64,000 nucleotides of DNA. It comes from Clostridium frigidicarnis. GTDB taxonomy: Bacteria; Bacillota; Clostridia; Clostridiales; Clostridiaceae. The position numbers and the translations under genes are program-made. Position 1 is the first letter of the stretch; every line of letters begins with the position of its first letter. Location of the stretch: the NCBI RefSeq assembly GCF_900111985.1, contig NZ_FOKI01000004.1:62001-126000 (forward strand), in the 5' to 3' direction. This document shows, piece by piece, positions 17,992 to 27,112 of the stretch. The notes below the pieces were generated by a model that did not search any database, was not told the DNA's origin, and was given only the letters and a program-made list of their open reading frames with translations.

Positions 17992-20453
17992 TATATAAAT
18001 AAGTTTAATCCAGAATCCTCTGTTGATGCTAAATAAGAAGCAACTCCACCGATTTCTATGCCATCTATAAGTTCTTCTTTTTTGATACCCATTAAATCCA
18101 TAGACATAGAACATGCAACCATATTTACGTTCATTTTTAATGCATTTTCTATTAAAGTATCTAAGCTATCTACATTGTTTTTATTCATGATATGGTTTAT
18201 CATTTTAGGCCCCATACCAGCCATGTTCATTTTTGATAAAGGCAATTTTGAAGTGCTGCTAGGAAGCATCATATCAAACATTTTTTCAACCATATCTTTT
18301 TTAATAGAAGGTTTTGATTTTTTCTTTAATATATTAAGGCCCCAAAATGTAAAGAACATTGTTACAGGTTTTCCCATAGAAGCTGCTCCAGTTGCTATTA
18401 TAAATGAGGCGATTGCTTTATCTAAATCACCGCTAAATACAACTAATGTAGCTCCATCTTTTTCAGCTTTTGATGTAGTAGTAATAGAACTACAACTAGG
18501 AACTCTTTTTTTTATCCATACAATGAATGCATTTTGACTTTTTTCAAATTCTGCTTTCATTAAAATATTACCTGTTTTCTCGCACCATGATTTTATATCT
18601 TTTTTAAATCCTGGATCAGTAGCTCTAACTTCTAATATATCTCCAGGATTTAAATTCTCAATTTCTTCAAAAACACGTCTTATTGGACCTGGACATTGAA
18701 GTCCGCAAGCATCTAAGGTTACAGATACTTCATTAATACTAGAATCACTAGATGGTTCAGTATCAGTATTTACACCATTTACATTTTTAGAGCTAGAGTT
18801 CTCATTAAAATCAATTACTGAGGAATAAGTTTTATATCCTCCATCTAAGTTTTTACACTTAAATCCATGTTGAGAAAGAATTCTACAAGCTATATATCCC
18901 CTTAGGCCAACTTGACAGTACACATATATTTCTCTATCCTTTGGGAGTTCAGTTAGTCTTTTTCTTAAATCTCCAAGAGGAATATTTATAGAACTTTTAA
19001 TTGAGCCCATTTCAACTTCTAGAGATTCTCTAACATCTAAAAAAACTTCGCTTTTATTTATAAGAGTATCTACTTCATTCCATTGAATAGTATCAATACT
19101 ACCATCAAGTATATTTGATGCTACATATCCAGCCATATTAACAGGATCTTTAGCTGATGAATATGGAGGAGCATAACATAATTCTAAGTCAGCTAAATCT
19201 GATATTGTAAGTTTACCTTTTATAGCAGTAGCTATAACATCAATACGTTTTTCAACTCCATCAAGTCCAACTCCTTGAGCCCCAAGAATTCTTCCATTTT
19301 GAGGGTCAAAAATAACTTTTATAGCTATAGGGAAAGAACCAGGATAATATCCAGCATGGGAACCAGGGTGTATGTGGATAACCTTGTAATTTATGCTTAA
19401 TTTATTTAATATTTTTTCATTATTACCAGTTGTAGCAACAGTAAGATCAAAAACCTTAGCAACTGATGAACCCAAAGTTCCATTATATTTAATTTTTCCA
19501 CCACTTATATTATCGGCCACAATTCTTCCTTGTCTATTTGCAGGCCATGCCAATGGAATCATAGTAGGATTTCCATTTATATAATCTTTAACTTCAACAG
19601 CATCACCTAAAGCATATATATTAGGGTCAGAAGTAGTCATATATTCATCTACAATTATAGCCTTTCTTTGATTAACTTTAATACCTGCATTTATGGCTAT
19701 AGTACTTTCAGGATTAACACCAATAGAAAGTAGAATAATATCCGTTTCAATAATTTTTCCACTATTTAAGATGACCTTTTTCCCATTATCACTAAAAGAT
19801 TTTACTCCATCTTCAAGAATTAAATTAATGTTCTTATCCACTAAATGCTCATGAACAATTGAAGCCATCTCATAATCTAAAGGAGCCATAACTTGATTTG
19901 ACATTTCAACTAAAGTTACATTTAAACCTTTATCATGAAGATTTTCGGCCATTTCAAGTCCTATAAAACCACCACCTACAATAATGGCATTTTTAGGAGA
20001 ATTATTATCAACAAAATTTTTAATATTATCAGTATCAGGTATATTTCTTAAAGTGAATAGATTATTACAATCATTTATACCTGGAATAGGTGGTTTTATT
20101 GGGCTTGCTCCTGGAGATAAGACTAAAGTGTCATAACTTTCTTCGTAAATTTCAGAAGTTTTTACATTTTTAATTTTTATAGTTTTAGCTTCTTTATTTA
20201 CTTCTATAACTTCACTAAAGTTTCTAATGTCCATGTTAAATCTATCAGACATACCTTCGATTGTTTGAACTATTAAGTTCTCTCTTTCCTTTATAGTACC
20301 TCCTATATAATAAGGAAGACCGCAATTTGCAAAAGAAATATATTCGCCTTTTTCAACCATTATTATTTCACAGTTTTCATCAATTCTCCTAAGTCTAGCA
20401 GCAGTAGATGCCCCTCCAGCAACTCCACCAACAATTATAACTTTCTTATTCAT
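17991..20453 (-). CDS. CoA-disulfide reductase / rhodanese / TusA / DsrE multidomain sulfur-transfer protein
   Basis: An 820-residue cytoplasmic fusion. Residues 1-445: FAD/NAD(P)-dependent CoA-disulfide (or persulfide) reductase, with the GGVAGG dinucleotide motif and active-site SFANCGLPYY at Cys44. Residues 455-545: rhodanese domain with loop CQVGLRG at Cys513. Residues 575-650: TusA-like domain with CGLQCPGP (Cys583, Cys587). Residues 665-820: DsrE-like domain with a Cys at 781 in ACSMSMD. Each domain can carry or reduce sulfane sulfur, so the protein looks like a complete persulfide relay on one chain, for CoA-persulfide reduction or sulfur detoxification. The ArsR-type gene lies about 100 bases upstream and probably controls it. 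Confidence 0.93.
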   Translation of the reverse strand: MNKKVIIVGGVAGGASTAARLRRIDENCEIIMVEKGEYISFANCGLPYYIGGTIKERENLIVQTIEGMSDRFNMDIRNFSEVIEVNKEAKTIKIKNVKTSEIYEESYDTLVLSPGASPIKPPIPGINDCNNLFTLRNIPDTDNIKNFVDNNSPKNAIIVGGGFIGLEMAENLHDKGLNVTLVEMSNQVMAPLDYEMASIVHEHLVDKNINLILEDGVKSFSDNGKKVILNSGKIIETDIILLSIGVNPESTIAINAGIKVNQRKAIIVDEYMTTSDPNIYALGDAVEVKDYINGNPTMIPLAWPANRQGRIVADNISGGKIKYNGTLGSSVAKVFDLTVATTGNNEKILNKLSINYKVIHIHPGSHAGYYPGSFPIAIKVIFDPQNGRILGAQGVGLDGVEKRIDVIATAIKGKLTISDLADLELCYAPPYSSAKDPVNMAGYVASNILDGSIDTIQWNEVDTLINKSEVFLDVRESLEVEMGSIKSSINIPLGDLRKRLTELPKDREIYVYCQVGLRGYIACRILSQHGFKCKNLDGGYKTYSSVIDFNENSSSKNVNGVNTDTEPSSDSSINEVSVTLDACGLQCPGPIRRVFEEIENLNPGDILEVRATDPGFKKDIKSWCEKTGNILMKAEFEKSQNAFIVWIKKRVPSCSSITTTSKAEKDGATLVVFSGDLDKAIASFIIATGAASMGKPVTMFFTFWGLNILKKKSKPSIKKDMVEKMFDMMLPSSTSKLPLSKMNMAGMGPKMINHIMNKNNVDSLDTLIENALKMNVNMVACSMSMDLMGIKKEELIDGIEIGGVASYLASTEDSGLNLFI

Positions 20454-20498
20454 AAAAAATCTCCTCTCATTTATATTTGTAAATCTTAATATTACAAT

Positions 20499-20517
20499 AT
20501 TACAATATATAGTTTAG
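20499..20517. promoter_or_regulatory. Candidate ArsR-type operator before the fusion gene
   Basis: ATTACAATATATAGTTTAG here closely resembles ATTACGATATAGTTTAG at 20887-20903, upstream of the regulator itself, differing by a two-base gap. A motif shared by both promoters fits autoregulation plus target control. Confidence 0.4.
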
Positions 20518-20556
20518 TTAAAAAGAAGTCTTTTATTTAGACTTCTTTAGATATTC

Positions 20557-20853
20557 TTAATCAAATAGAACTTTTACAAGTTCTTCTACTTGTTTATTAG
20601 CAACTTTGTAAATTATTTCTAATCCGTTTCTCTCCCCAACAATAATACCGGAGGATTTCAATTTGGCAACATGCTGAGAAATTGTTGATTGGGGAATATT
20701 AAGACAAAGTTGAATATTTGTAACGTTACAACCACCAGTTTCTATTAATCCTTTTACTATGCATAATCTAATGGGGTGAGCTAAAGCTTTTAATAGATTA
20801 GCATTGTTTTCAAAAACAATGGGATTGCTTAAAAAAGTTTCTTTATCAATCAT
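20557..20853 (-). CDS. ArsR/SmtB-family transcriptional regulator
   Basis: A 98-residue winged-helix repressor. The helix-turn-helix is in residues 45-68 (IQLCLNIPQSTISQHVAKLKSSGII) and the wing in RNGLEIIYKV. ArsR-family proteins bind as dimers and leave DNA on sensing metals or sulfane sulfur. Three cysteines are present (31, 42, 50); the classical ELCVCDL metal site is absent. With a persulfide-handling fusion next door, a thiol/persulfide-sensing role like that of SqrR/BigR is plausible, although the cysteine positions only partly match. The gene is transcribed toward the fusion gene. Confidence 0.88.
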   Translation of the reverse strand: MIDKETFLSNPIVFENNANLLKALAHPIRLCIVKGLIETGGCNVTNIQLCLNIPQSTISQHVAKLKSSGIIVGERNGLEIIYKVANKQVEELVKVLFD

Positions 20854-20875
20854 AGGTTATCCCCCTTCATATCAC

Positions 20876-20903
20876 TATATTTATATATTACGATATAGTT
20901 TAG
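20876..20903. promoter_or_regulatory. Candidate operator of the ArsR gene
   Basis: ACTATAT and ATATAGT arms flank an AT core just upstream of the regulator, and the right part repeats the ATATAGTTTAG motif found before the fusion gene. Confidence 0.4.
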
Positions 20904-21030
20904 GATATGTCAATGTAGAAAAATTTATACACTTATAAAATATATGAATTTTTAGAAATGATATAAGAAGCTATGTAATTTTGCACAGCTTCTTATAATT
21001 GTATAGAATTTTTAAAGTCTGAAAAGCTGA

Positions 21031-21170
21031 GAAAAGTGAGGACTAAGCATTAGCAAACTATCTTAGCTTTTTTATACTTTATAATACTTTGCGCAGTCAG
21101 CTAATTTGTTTTGATCAGCCCTAACTTTGGAGTTTATATGAATTTTTATTTTCATATTCAGATGACTTTT
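21031..21170. repeat. Family-3 repeat, long variant
   Basis: GAAAAGTGAGGACTAAGCATTAGC at the left, TTTGCGCAGTCAGCTAATTTG inside, and GATCAGCCCTAACTTTGG then a CATATTCAGATGACTTTTTT tail at the right. It sits in the 570-base gap before nrdA. The rest of the gap (20904-21030, 21171-21320) shows no gene. Confidence 0.55.
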
Positions 21171-21320
21171 TTGTCACAAGTATATTGCCATAAATACATG
21201 TAAAAGGTATACTTTTAATGATTGTTATATAAAAAGATTTATTTGTATATAATAATTATCTTTAGCAAGGATTTAAGAAGTTATTGAAGATAAAAAACTC
21301 CTATGTTTAAATTTAGGATT

Positions 21321-21348
21321 TTACAAAAATAATAAAACTATATATAAT
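21321..21348 (+). promoter_or_regulatory. Promoter of the ribonucleotide reductase operon
   Basis: TTACAA (21321-21326), 16-base spacer, TATAAT (21343-21348). The NrdR boxes lie immediately downstream, where bound repressor would block initiation. Confidence 0.65.
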
Positions 21349-21356
21349 ATGCTAGT

Positions 21357-21398
21357 CAATATATTGTGGTATGTATTGAATGTAAATACAATATATGC
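21357..21398. promoter_or_regulatory. Pair of NrdR boxes
   Basis: CAATATATTG (21357-21366) and CAATATATGC (21389-21398) match the core of the NrdR box consensus (CWATATWTWG with flanking ACA/TGT); their starts are 32 bases apart, about three helical turns. Paired boxes at this type of spacing are the known NrdR operator layout. Confidence 0.8.
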
Positions 21399-21424
21399 TA
21401 CATATTATAAGAGGAGGCATCAGA

Positions 21425-23656
21425 ATGGAAAAGATTATGGACATATGTAAATTTGCAATAAAAGACATAATTAATGAAGATGAAAGTTATGATATTGAGA
21501 GATTAGAAAAGACACTAGGGAATATAATAAGACCCAATATGAGTGAAAGAGAATTAAATAAAGCAGTAACACAAACATTATTAGAGTTGACAACTGCTAT
21601 AGAGCCAAAGTGGATTCAAGGAGCAGCTAAATTATATATTAAAGGTTTATATGAAGATGTAAGAGAAAACAGAAACTTGAAAAACGATGAAAATCCATAT
21701 GATAACTTATATGAATTAATAGAGGAATTAACAAGCAAGGGTTTGTATGGACAATACATATTAGAAAACTATTCAAGAGAAGATATAAATGAATTAGAAA
21801 AAGAAATTAAACCTGAAAGGGATTTTTTGTTTACATACAGTGGTATTAATTTATTGGCTAAAAGATATTTAATCAAAGATTTTAGTAGGAAACCTTTAGA
21901 ATTACCACAGCAAATGTTTATGGGGATAGCCATGCACTTAGCAATACCAGAGAAAAAAGAAAAAAGATTGTACTGGGCAAAAAGATTTTACAATGCAATA
22001 TCATCATTAAAAGCAACTATGGCTACACCCACAATGTCTAATGCAAGAAAACCATTTTATCAACTAAGTTCATGTTTTATAGATACTGTAGACGATAGTC
22101 TAAATGGCATTTATAAATCCCTAGATAATTTTTCAAAGGTATCTAAGTTTGGTGGAGGGATGGGTATATATGTTGGAAAGATTAGAGCATTAGGTTCACC
22201 TATAAGAGGATTTAAAGGGGCATCTAGCGGGGTTATACCATGGATAAAGCTTTTCAATGATACAGCCATTGCTGTAGATCAATTAGGAGTAAGAAATGGA
22301 TCAGTTGCTATATATTTAGATGTATGGCATAAGGACTTACCAGAGTTTTTGCAGCTTAAAACAAATAATGGTGATGATAGAAAAAAAGCACACGATATTT
22401 TCCCAGGATTATGTTATCCAGATCTGTTTTGGAAGTTAGCGGAAAAGGATATTGATGCTAATTGGTATATGATGTGTCCACATGAAATAAGGATGGTCAA
22501 AGGATATAACTTAGAAGACTTTTATGGAGAAGAGTGGGAAAAGAGATATTATGACTGTGTTAATGATGAAAGAATAGATAAAAGAGTGATGATTGTAAAA
22601 GATATAGTTAGACTTATAATAAAATCAGTAGCAGAAACAGGAACTCCATTTGCATTTTATAGAGATACAGTAAATAGAATGAATCCTAATAAGCATAAGG
22701 GGATGATATACTCATCTAATTTATGTACAGAAATTATGCAAAACATGAGTGCTATGACTATAGATAAGACAGAAATAGTGAATGAAAATGGAGATTTAAT
22801 GGTAATAGAGAAAACTAAACCTGGAGATTTTGTGGTATGCAATCTTTCATCTTTGGTTTTAGGAAATATTGATGTAAATAAGGATGAAGAGCTAGAATAT
22901 ATAGTTGAAACGCAAATTAGAGCAATGGATAATGTTATAGATTTAAATTATTATGCAGTACCTTTTGCAGAAATTACAAACAAAAGGTATAGATCTGTTG
23001 GTCTTGGAACAAGTGGTTATCACCATATGCTTGCAAATAATTCTATTCCATGGCCATCTGAAAATCATTTAGAGTTTGCAGATAAAATATATGAAAAAAT
23101 AAATTTTTATGCAATAAAGGCTAGTAATAATATTGCAAAGGAAAAAGGTTCTTATGAATATTTTAAAAACTCAGATTGGGAAAATGGAGAGTATTTTAAT
23201 ATAAGAAATTATGAGTCAGAAGAGTGGAAGGAATTAAAAAGCCAAGTTAATAAACATGGAATGAGAAATGGATATCTTTTAGCAGTTGCACCAAATGGTT
23301 CTACAGCTACAATAGCAGGAACATCTGAGGGCGTCGACCCTATAATGTCTAGATTTTATTTAGAAGAAAAAAAGGGTAGTGTAGTACCTAAGGTTGCTCC
23401 CAATCTATCTATGGATAATTATTGGTTTTATATATCTGCATATAACGTTGATCAATTATCTAGCATTAAAGCTAATGGAATAAGACAAAGACATATAGAT
23501 CAAGGTCAAAGTTTTAACCTTTATATAACAACAGATTTTACAATGAGACAAATCATGAATTTATATATAGAAGCGTGGAAATGTGGAGTAAAAAGTATTT
23601 ACTATGTGAGAAGTAAGTCATTGTCAGTAGAGGAATGTGAAAGTTGCTCAGCTTAA
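21425..23656 (+). CDS. nrdA: Class I ribonucleoside-diphosphate reductase, large subunit
   Basis: A protein of about 743 residues that reduces ribonucleotides to deoxyribonucleotides with the radical from the small subunit. Redox and radical cysteines are visible: LSSCFIDTVDD, SNLCTEI (thiyl radical site with the N-x-C-x-E pattern) and FVVCNLS, plus the C-terminal shuttle pair CESC. The N-terminal region is about 90 residues and does not show a clear ATP-cone, so overall activity regulation by dATP may be lacking. ATG 21425 follows GAGGAGG; an upstream in-frame ATG lies inside an NrdR box. It forms an operon with nrdB. Confidence 0.95.
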   Translation: MEKIMDICKFAIKDIINEDESYDIERLEKTLGNIIRPNMSERELNKAVTQTLLELTTAIEPKWIQGAAKLYIKGLYEDVRENRNLKNDENPYDNLYELIEELTSKGLYGQYILENYSREDINELEKEIKPERDFLFTYSGINLLAKRYLIKDFSRKPLELPQQMFMGIAMHLAIPEKKEKRLYWAKRFYNAISSLKATMATPTMSNARKPFYQLSSCFIDTVDDSLNGIYKSLDNFSKVSKFGGGMGIYVGKIRALGSPIRGFKGASSGVIPWIKLFNDTAIAVDQLGVRNGSVAIYLDVWHKDLPEFLQLKTNNGDDRKKAHDIFPGLCYPDLFWKLAEKDIDANWYMMCPHEIRMVKGYNLEDFYGEEWEKRYYDCVNDERIDKRVMIVKDIVRLIIKSVAETGTPFAFYRDTVNRMNPNKHKGMIYSSNLCTEIMQNMSAMTIDKTEIVNENGDLMVIEKTKPGDFVVCNLSSLVLGNIDVNKDEELEYIVETQIRAMDNVIDLNYYAVPFAEITNKRYRSVGLGTSGYHHMLANNSIPWPSENHLEFADKIYEKINFYAIKASNNIAKEKGSYEYFKNSDWENGEYFNIRNYESEEWKELKSQVNKHGMRNGYLLAVAPNGSTATIAGTSEGVDPIMSRFYLEEKKGSVVPKVAPNLSMDNYWFYISAYNVDQLSSIKANGIRQRHIDQGQSFNLYITTDFTMRQIMNLYIEAWKCGVKSIYYVRSKSLSVEECESCSA

Positions 23657-23709
23657 GGCAACTTTAAAAAAATAAGATTTAGAAAAACTTATTTGTTTTA
23701 GGAGGAGTT

Positions 23710-24744
23710 ATGAATATAAATAAGAGACCATTGTTCAATGAAAATGGGGATATTGAGGTAAGTAAAAAAAGGCTTATAAATGGGAATACAACAAATCTAA
23801 ATGATTTTAACAATATGAAATATACATGGGTATCAGAATGGTACCGTCAAGCTATGAATAATTTTTGGATACCAGAAGAGATTAATATGTCTCAAGACTT
23901 AAAGGACTACAAAATATTAACAGAAGAAGAGAGAATTGCATATGATAAAATATTATCTTTTTTAATATTTCTAGATAGTATTCAAACTGCTAACCTAGGG
24001 AATATAGGTAATTATGTTACCGCATCAGAAGTTAATTTATGTTTAACTATTCAAGGATTTCAAGAAGCAGTGCATTCACAAAGTTACAGTTATATGTTAG
24101 ATACAATTTGTTCTCCAGAAAAAAGAAATGAAATTCTTTACCAATGGAAAAATGATTCTATTTTATTAAAAAGAAATAAATATATAGGAGATCTTTATAA
24201 TAGTTTTGTAGAATATCCTAATGGAGAAAACTTTTTAAAAGTATGTATAGCTAATTATATATTAGAAGGAATCTATTTTTATTCAGGATTTATGTTTTTC
24301 TATAATTTAGAGAGAAATGGAAAGATGCCTGGTTCAGCCCAAGAAATTAGATATATAAATAGAGATGAAAATACCCATTTATGGCTATTTAGGAGTATAA
24401 TAACAGAGCTTAGAAAAGAAGAACCAGGACTTTTTAATGATGAAGTAATTGAGGAAATAAGACAAATGATGAAAACAGGTGTTGAGCATGAAATCCAATG
24501 GGGTCATTATGTAATAGGGGATAATATAAATGGGGTAAACAAAAAGCTTATTGAAAATTATATAAAGTATTTAGGGAATATGAGATTAAAAGCAATAGAC
24601 ATAAGTCCGTTATATGATGAAATTACAGAAAATCCAGCTCCGTGGGTGGATATACAAAGTGATGCTAATAAAGTTAAGACAGACTTCTTTGAGGCAAAAT
24701 CTACGGCTTATGCAAAGGCAGGAGCTTTAGTGGACGATCTTTAG
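23710..24744 (+). CDS. nrdB: Class I ribonucleoside-diphosphate reductase, small (radical) subunit
   Basis: A 344-residue ferritin-like protein housing the dinuclear metal site. The six ligands are present: Asp in FLDSIQ, Glu and His in QEAVHSQSY, Glu in LEGIYFY, and Glu/His in RDENTHLW. The Tyr in HSQSY, four residues after the His, occupies the radical-tyrosine position, so this is the tyrosyl-radical type and not the Phe-type class Ic. AGGAGG precedes the start; a small AAATAAG/CTTATTT hairpin sits in the 53-base gap after nrdA and may tune relative expression. Confidence 0.95.
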   Translation: MNINKRPLFNENGDIEVSKKRLINGNTTNLNDFNNMKYTWVSEWYRQAMNNFWIPEEINMSQDLKDYKILTEEERIAYDKILSFLIFLDSIQTANLGNIGNYVTASEVNLCLTIQGFQEAVHSQSYSYMLDTICSPEKRNEILYQWKNDSILLKRNKYIGDLYNSFVEYPNGENFLKVCIANYILEGIYFYSGFMFFYNLERNGKMPGSAQEIRYINRDENTHLWLFRSIITELRKEEPGLFNDEVIEEIRQMMKTGVEHEIQWGHYVIGDNINGVNKKLIENYIKYLGNMRLKAIDISPLYDEITENPAPWVDIQSDANKVKTDFFEAKSTAYAKAGALVDDL

Positions 24745-24885
24745 AGAGAACTTTTTCCAAGAAATATGTGGATTTTTATACTATAAAGTGGTATATAATA
24801 TTATAGTAAGGAAAATACTTATATTAGTTTACGCATAAGTTATAAGTTATATAAAAATCTATATATTTGCAACAAAGGAGAAAAA

Positions 24886-25845
24886 ATGAGTTATATAATT
24901 TTAGTAGTAGGATTTATTTTGCTTATTAAAGGTGCAGATTTATTTGTAGATGGTTCTGCATCTATTGCAAAAAAATTAGGAATACCATCTGTCATTGTTG
25001 GGTTAACCATAGTTTCATTAGGAACAAGTGCACCAGAACTTGCCGTAAGTCTTATTTCTTCCCTTAAAGGAAGTAATGAAATAGCAATCGGAAATGTTGT
25101 AGGTTCTAATTTGTTTAATGCTTTAATAGTTTTAGGAATAACAGCTATTATAACACCGTTATTAATAGATAAAATAACAATAAAAAAAGATTTTTTAGTA
25201 AATAATTTAATTACAATATTATTATTCTTTTTAACATTTGATAGTATTATATTTTCAAAATCAAATTTAATATCAAGAGTGGATGGAATTATTTTATTAG
25301 TTTTATGCATAGCTTATATGGTATATCTCGTAGTAAGTGCTAAAAAAGGTAATATAAAAGAAGATAATAATGAAGTAATAAACATAAATATAATGCAAAA
25401 GGTTCTTTTTATTATTATAGGTATATTAGGTATAATTTTTGGAGGAAAACTAGTTGTAGATTCAGCAACTACTATAGCTTATTCCTTAGGAATGAGTGAA
25501 AAACTTGTTGGGCTTACAATAGTAGCTATGGGAACATCATTACCAGAACTTGTTACCTCTGTTGTAGCTGTATTAAAGGGCGAAAATGAGATAGCTTTAG
25601 GAAATGTGCTCGGTTCCAATACATTTAATATATTGCTAATATTAGGAGCATCAGCTGTTATAACACCTATACCTGTATCTCAAACTTTAGCGGTAGATTT
25701 TATAGTTCTTATAGGAGTAACTCTTCTTTTAGGGTTTTTAATATTCTTTAATAAAGAAAAGATAAAAAAGCTTACTAGAACAGAAGGATTGTTATTGGTT
25801 GCAATATATGTTGCTTATACAATATACATAGTAATAAGAAATTAG
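24886..25845 (+). CDS. YrbG-type calcium/sodium (cation) antiporter
   Basis: A 319-residue protein with ten predicted membrane helices made of two inverted halves, as in the CaCA superfamily. The alpha-repeats are visible as TIVSLGTSAPELAVSL (about residues 42-57) and TIVAMGTSLPELVTSV (about 208-223), each carrying the ion-binding Glu, plus the GNVVGSNLFN and GNVLGSNTFN motifs. It exchanges Ca2+ or other cations for Na+ or H+ across the membrane. Its length matches the bacterial YrbG group. The gene has its own GGAG site and is probably separate from nrdAB. Confidence 0.92.
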   Translation: MSYIILVVGFILLIKGADLFVDGSASIAKKLGIPSVIVGLTIVSLGTSAPELAVSLISSLKGSNEIAIGNVVGSNLFNALIVLGITAIITPLLIDKITIKKDFLVNNLITILLFFLTFDSIIFSKSNLISRVDGIILLVLCIAYMVYLVVSAKKGNIKEDNNEVININIMQKVLFIIIGILGIIFGGKLVVDSATTIAYSLGMSEKLVGLTIVAMGTSLPELVTSVVAVLKGENEIALGNVLGSNTFNILLILGASAVITPIPVSQTLAVDFIVLIGVTLLLGFLIFFNKEKIKKLTRTEGLLLVAIYVAYTIYIVIRN

Positions 25846-25998
25846 TATAATAATAGTTAGAAAACTAATTTATTTAAGTGATGAGTTGAAAATGATAAAT
25901 GGAAAATTTTGAAATAAACTCAAAAGTTGTAGATTGAGAAAGATATAGTTTTTTCAAGTTGTCCAGAAAAAACTTAGAATTAAGTTATATTATATTAT

Positions 25999-26118
25999 AG
26001 AAAAGAGATGGCTAGGCATTAGCAAACTATCTGACGAAATGTTAGTATTGTTGCTTGGTCGTCTCTTTTATTTGTATGACTTTCTATTTTTATGTCTAGA
26101 TGAATTTTTTTTGTTTAA
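25999..26118. repeat. Family-3 repeat
   Basis: AAAAGAGATGGCTAGGCATTAGCAAACTATCTGACG on the left and GCTTGGTCGTCTCTTTT on the right form the hairpin, followed by the TATGTCTAGATGAATTTTTT tail shared with 17845. A family-1 copy follows 17 bases later, as at 17936. Confidence 0.6.
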
Positions 26119-26135
26119 TAGTATATTGTGACATA

Positions 26136-26205
26136 AGGCAAATTCAAAAAGAATAACAAGTCAGTATGATACTATATTTGACTTGTTATTTTCTTTCGTA
26201 TGCCT
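26136..26205. repeat. Family-1 repeat, short form (70 bp)
   Basis: AGGCAAATTCAAAAAGAATAAC to GACTTGTTATTTTCTTTCGTATGCCT; the arms pair over about 27 bases. Confidence 0.8.
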
Positions 26206-26222
26206 AAAAGGATATGTAATAA

Positions 26223-26567
26223 TTATTCTGACTCCCATTGTTTCCAAGTATCTGGTTCATAACCTACAGTAGCTTTATTTCCATTTCGAACTATTGGAGT
26301 GTTATAAAGCTTAGGGTTATTTAATAAAAGTTCTATTCTAGTTTCAGGAGTTCTTATTTTATCCATGTTAAGTTTAGTATAGTCTTTAGAATTTTTATTT
26401 ATTAAAGATTCAAGGCTAATAGAAGTTTTAACCTTTTGAAGCTCCCCTTTACTTAAAGTCTTTTCATTTAAATCTATAAATTGAAACTTAATTTTCCTTT
26501 CTTTGAAATATCTTTCAGTTTTTTTAGTATCAAAGCATTTTTTTGTTCCAAATATTTGAATGTTCAT
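26223..26567 (-). CDS. ArsC/Spx-family thioredoxin-fold protein
   Basis: A 114-residue protein with the arsenate-reductase-like fold: N-terminal IQIFGTKKCFDTKKTERYFKERKI with a single Cys in the KKC-DTK position, central helices, and the C-terminal TPIVRNGNKATVGYEPDTWKQW, which gives the cis-proline and arginine of the family. A Spx-type CxxC is absent and the C-terminal resolving cysteines of plasmid ArsC are not seen, so it is better called ArsC-family than arsenate reductase. It may act as a redox-linked regulator or reductase. TTAGGAGGAAG lies before the start. Confidence 0.88.
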   Translation of the reverse strand: MNIQIFGTKKCFDTKKTERYFKERKIKFQFIDLNEKTLSKGELQKVKTSISLESLINKNSKDYTKLNMDKIRTPETRIELLLNNPKLYNTPIVRNGNKATVGYEPDTWKQWESE

Positions 26568-26689
26568 TTCTTCCTCCTAATAATTAAAATATAATATAGT
26601 ATATCATAATAATTATTAATATTTAATTCTTTAGAAATTTATAATGTTATAAAATGCTGACAAAATTTAAGATTAAAGAGATTTTTAAA

Positions 26690-26866
26690 ATAGGCAATTG
26701 AAGATTTGCAATTAAGAATGAAGAAGAAATCTTCTTGAAAAAATTTCTTAAATAAAAAAATATCTTTTTAGAAAACCAGTGGTCTTCAACTATAACTTTG
26801 AATTTTTCACTTCATATTTAGAAAGTCTGTGAATTTTAACTACAATTGTCAAACCTCAATTAAAGT
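26690..26866. repeat. Family-2 intergenic repeat
   Basis: GAAATCTTCTTGAAAAAATTTC, AAAATATCTTTTTAGAAAACCAGTGGTCTTCAAC and AACTACAATTGTCAAACCTCAATT follow the family order, with more divergence than other copies. Confidence 0.6.
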
Positions 26867-27074
26867 GTGTTGGAAACACTTTTAAAGAATATATACGTAA
26901 AAACAAGAATCTTAATAGATAATTAATAATTAAGAAGTATATGAAAATGAATTATTATTAATATAAAAAAAATAATATATATACAAAAGGTACAAGATAC
27001 AAGTTATATGGCTAAGTTTAGGGAATTTATAACATGAAAATTTATAATAAAACTAACAAATAGTTATGCATATT

Positions 27075-27112
27075 AATTCACAATGTTTTGATTAACATTG
27101 TGAATTTTTTTT
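27075..27112 (+). terminator. Orphan terminator hairpin
   Basis: AATTCACAATGTT (27075-27087) pairs with AACATTGTGAATT (27094-27106), followed by T residues. No plus-strand gene precedes it; the nearest upstream gene is divergent. It may end a small transcript. Confidence 0.6.

Noticed and set aside
23710-24744. Phe-type (class Ic) small RNR subunit
   Set aside because: Tyr is present in HSQSY at the radical position, so the tyrosyl type fits better.
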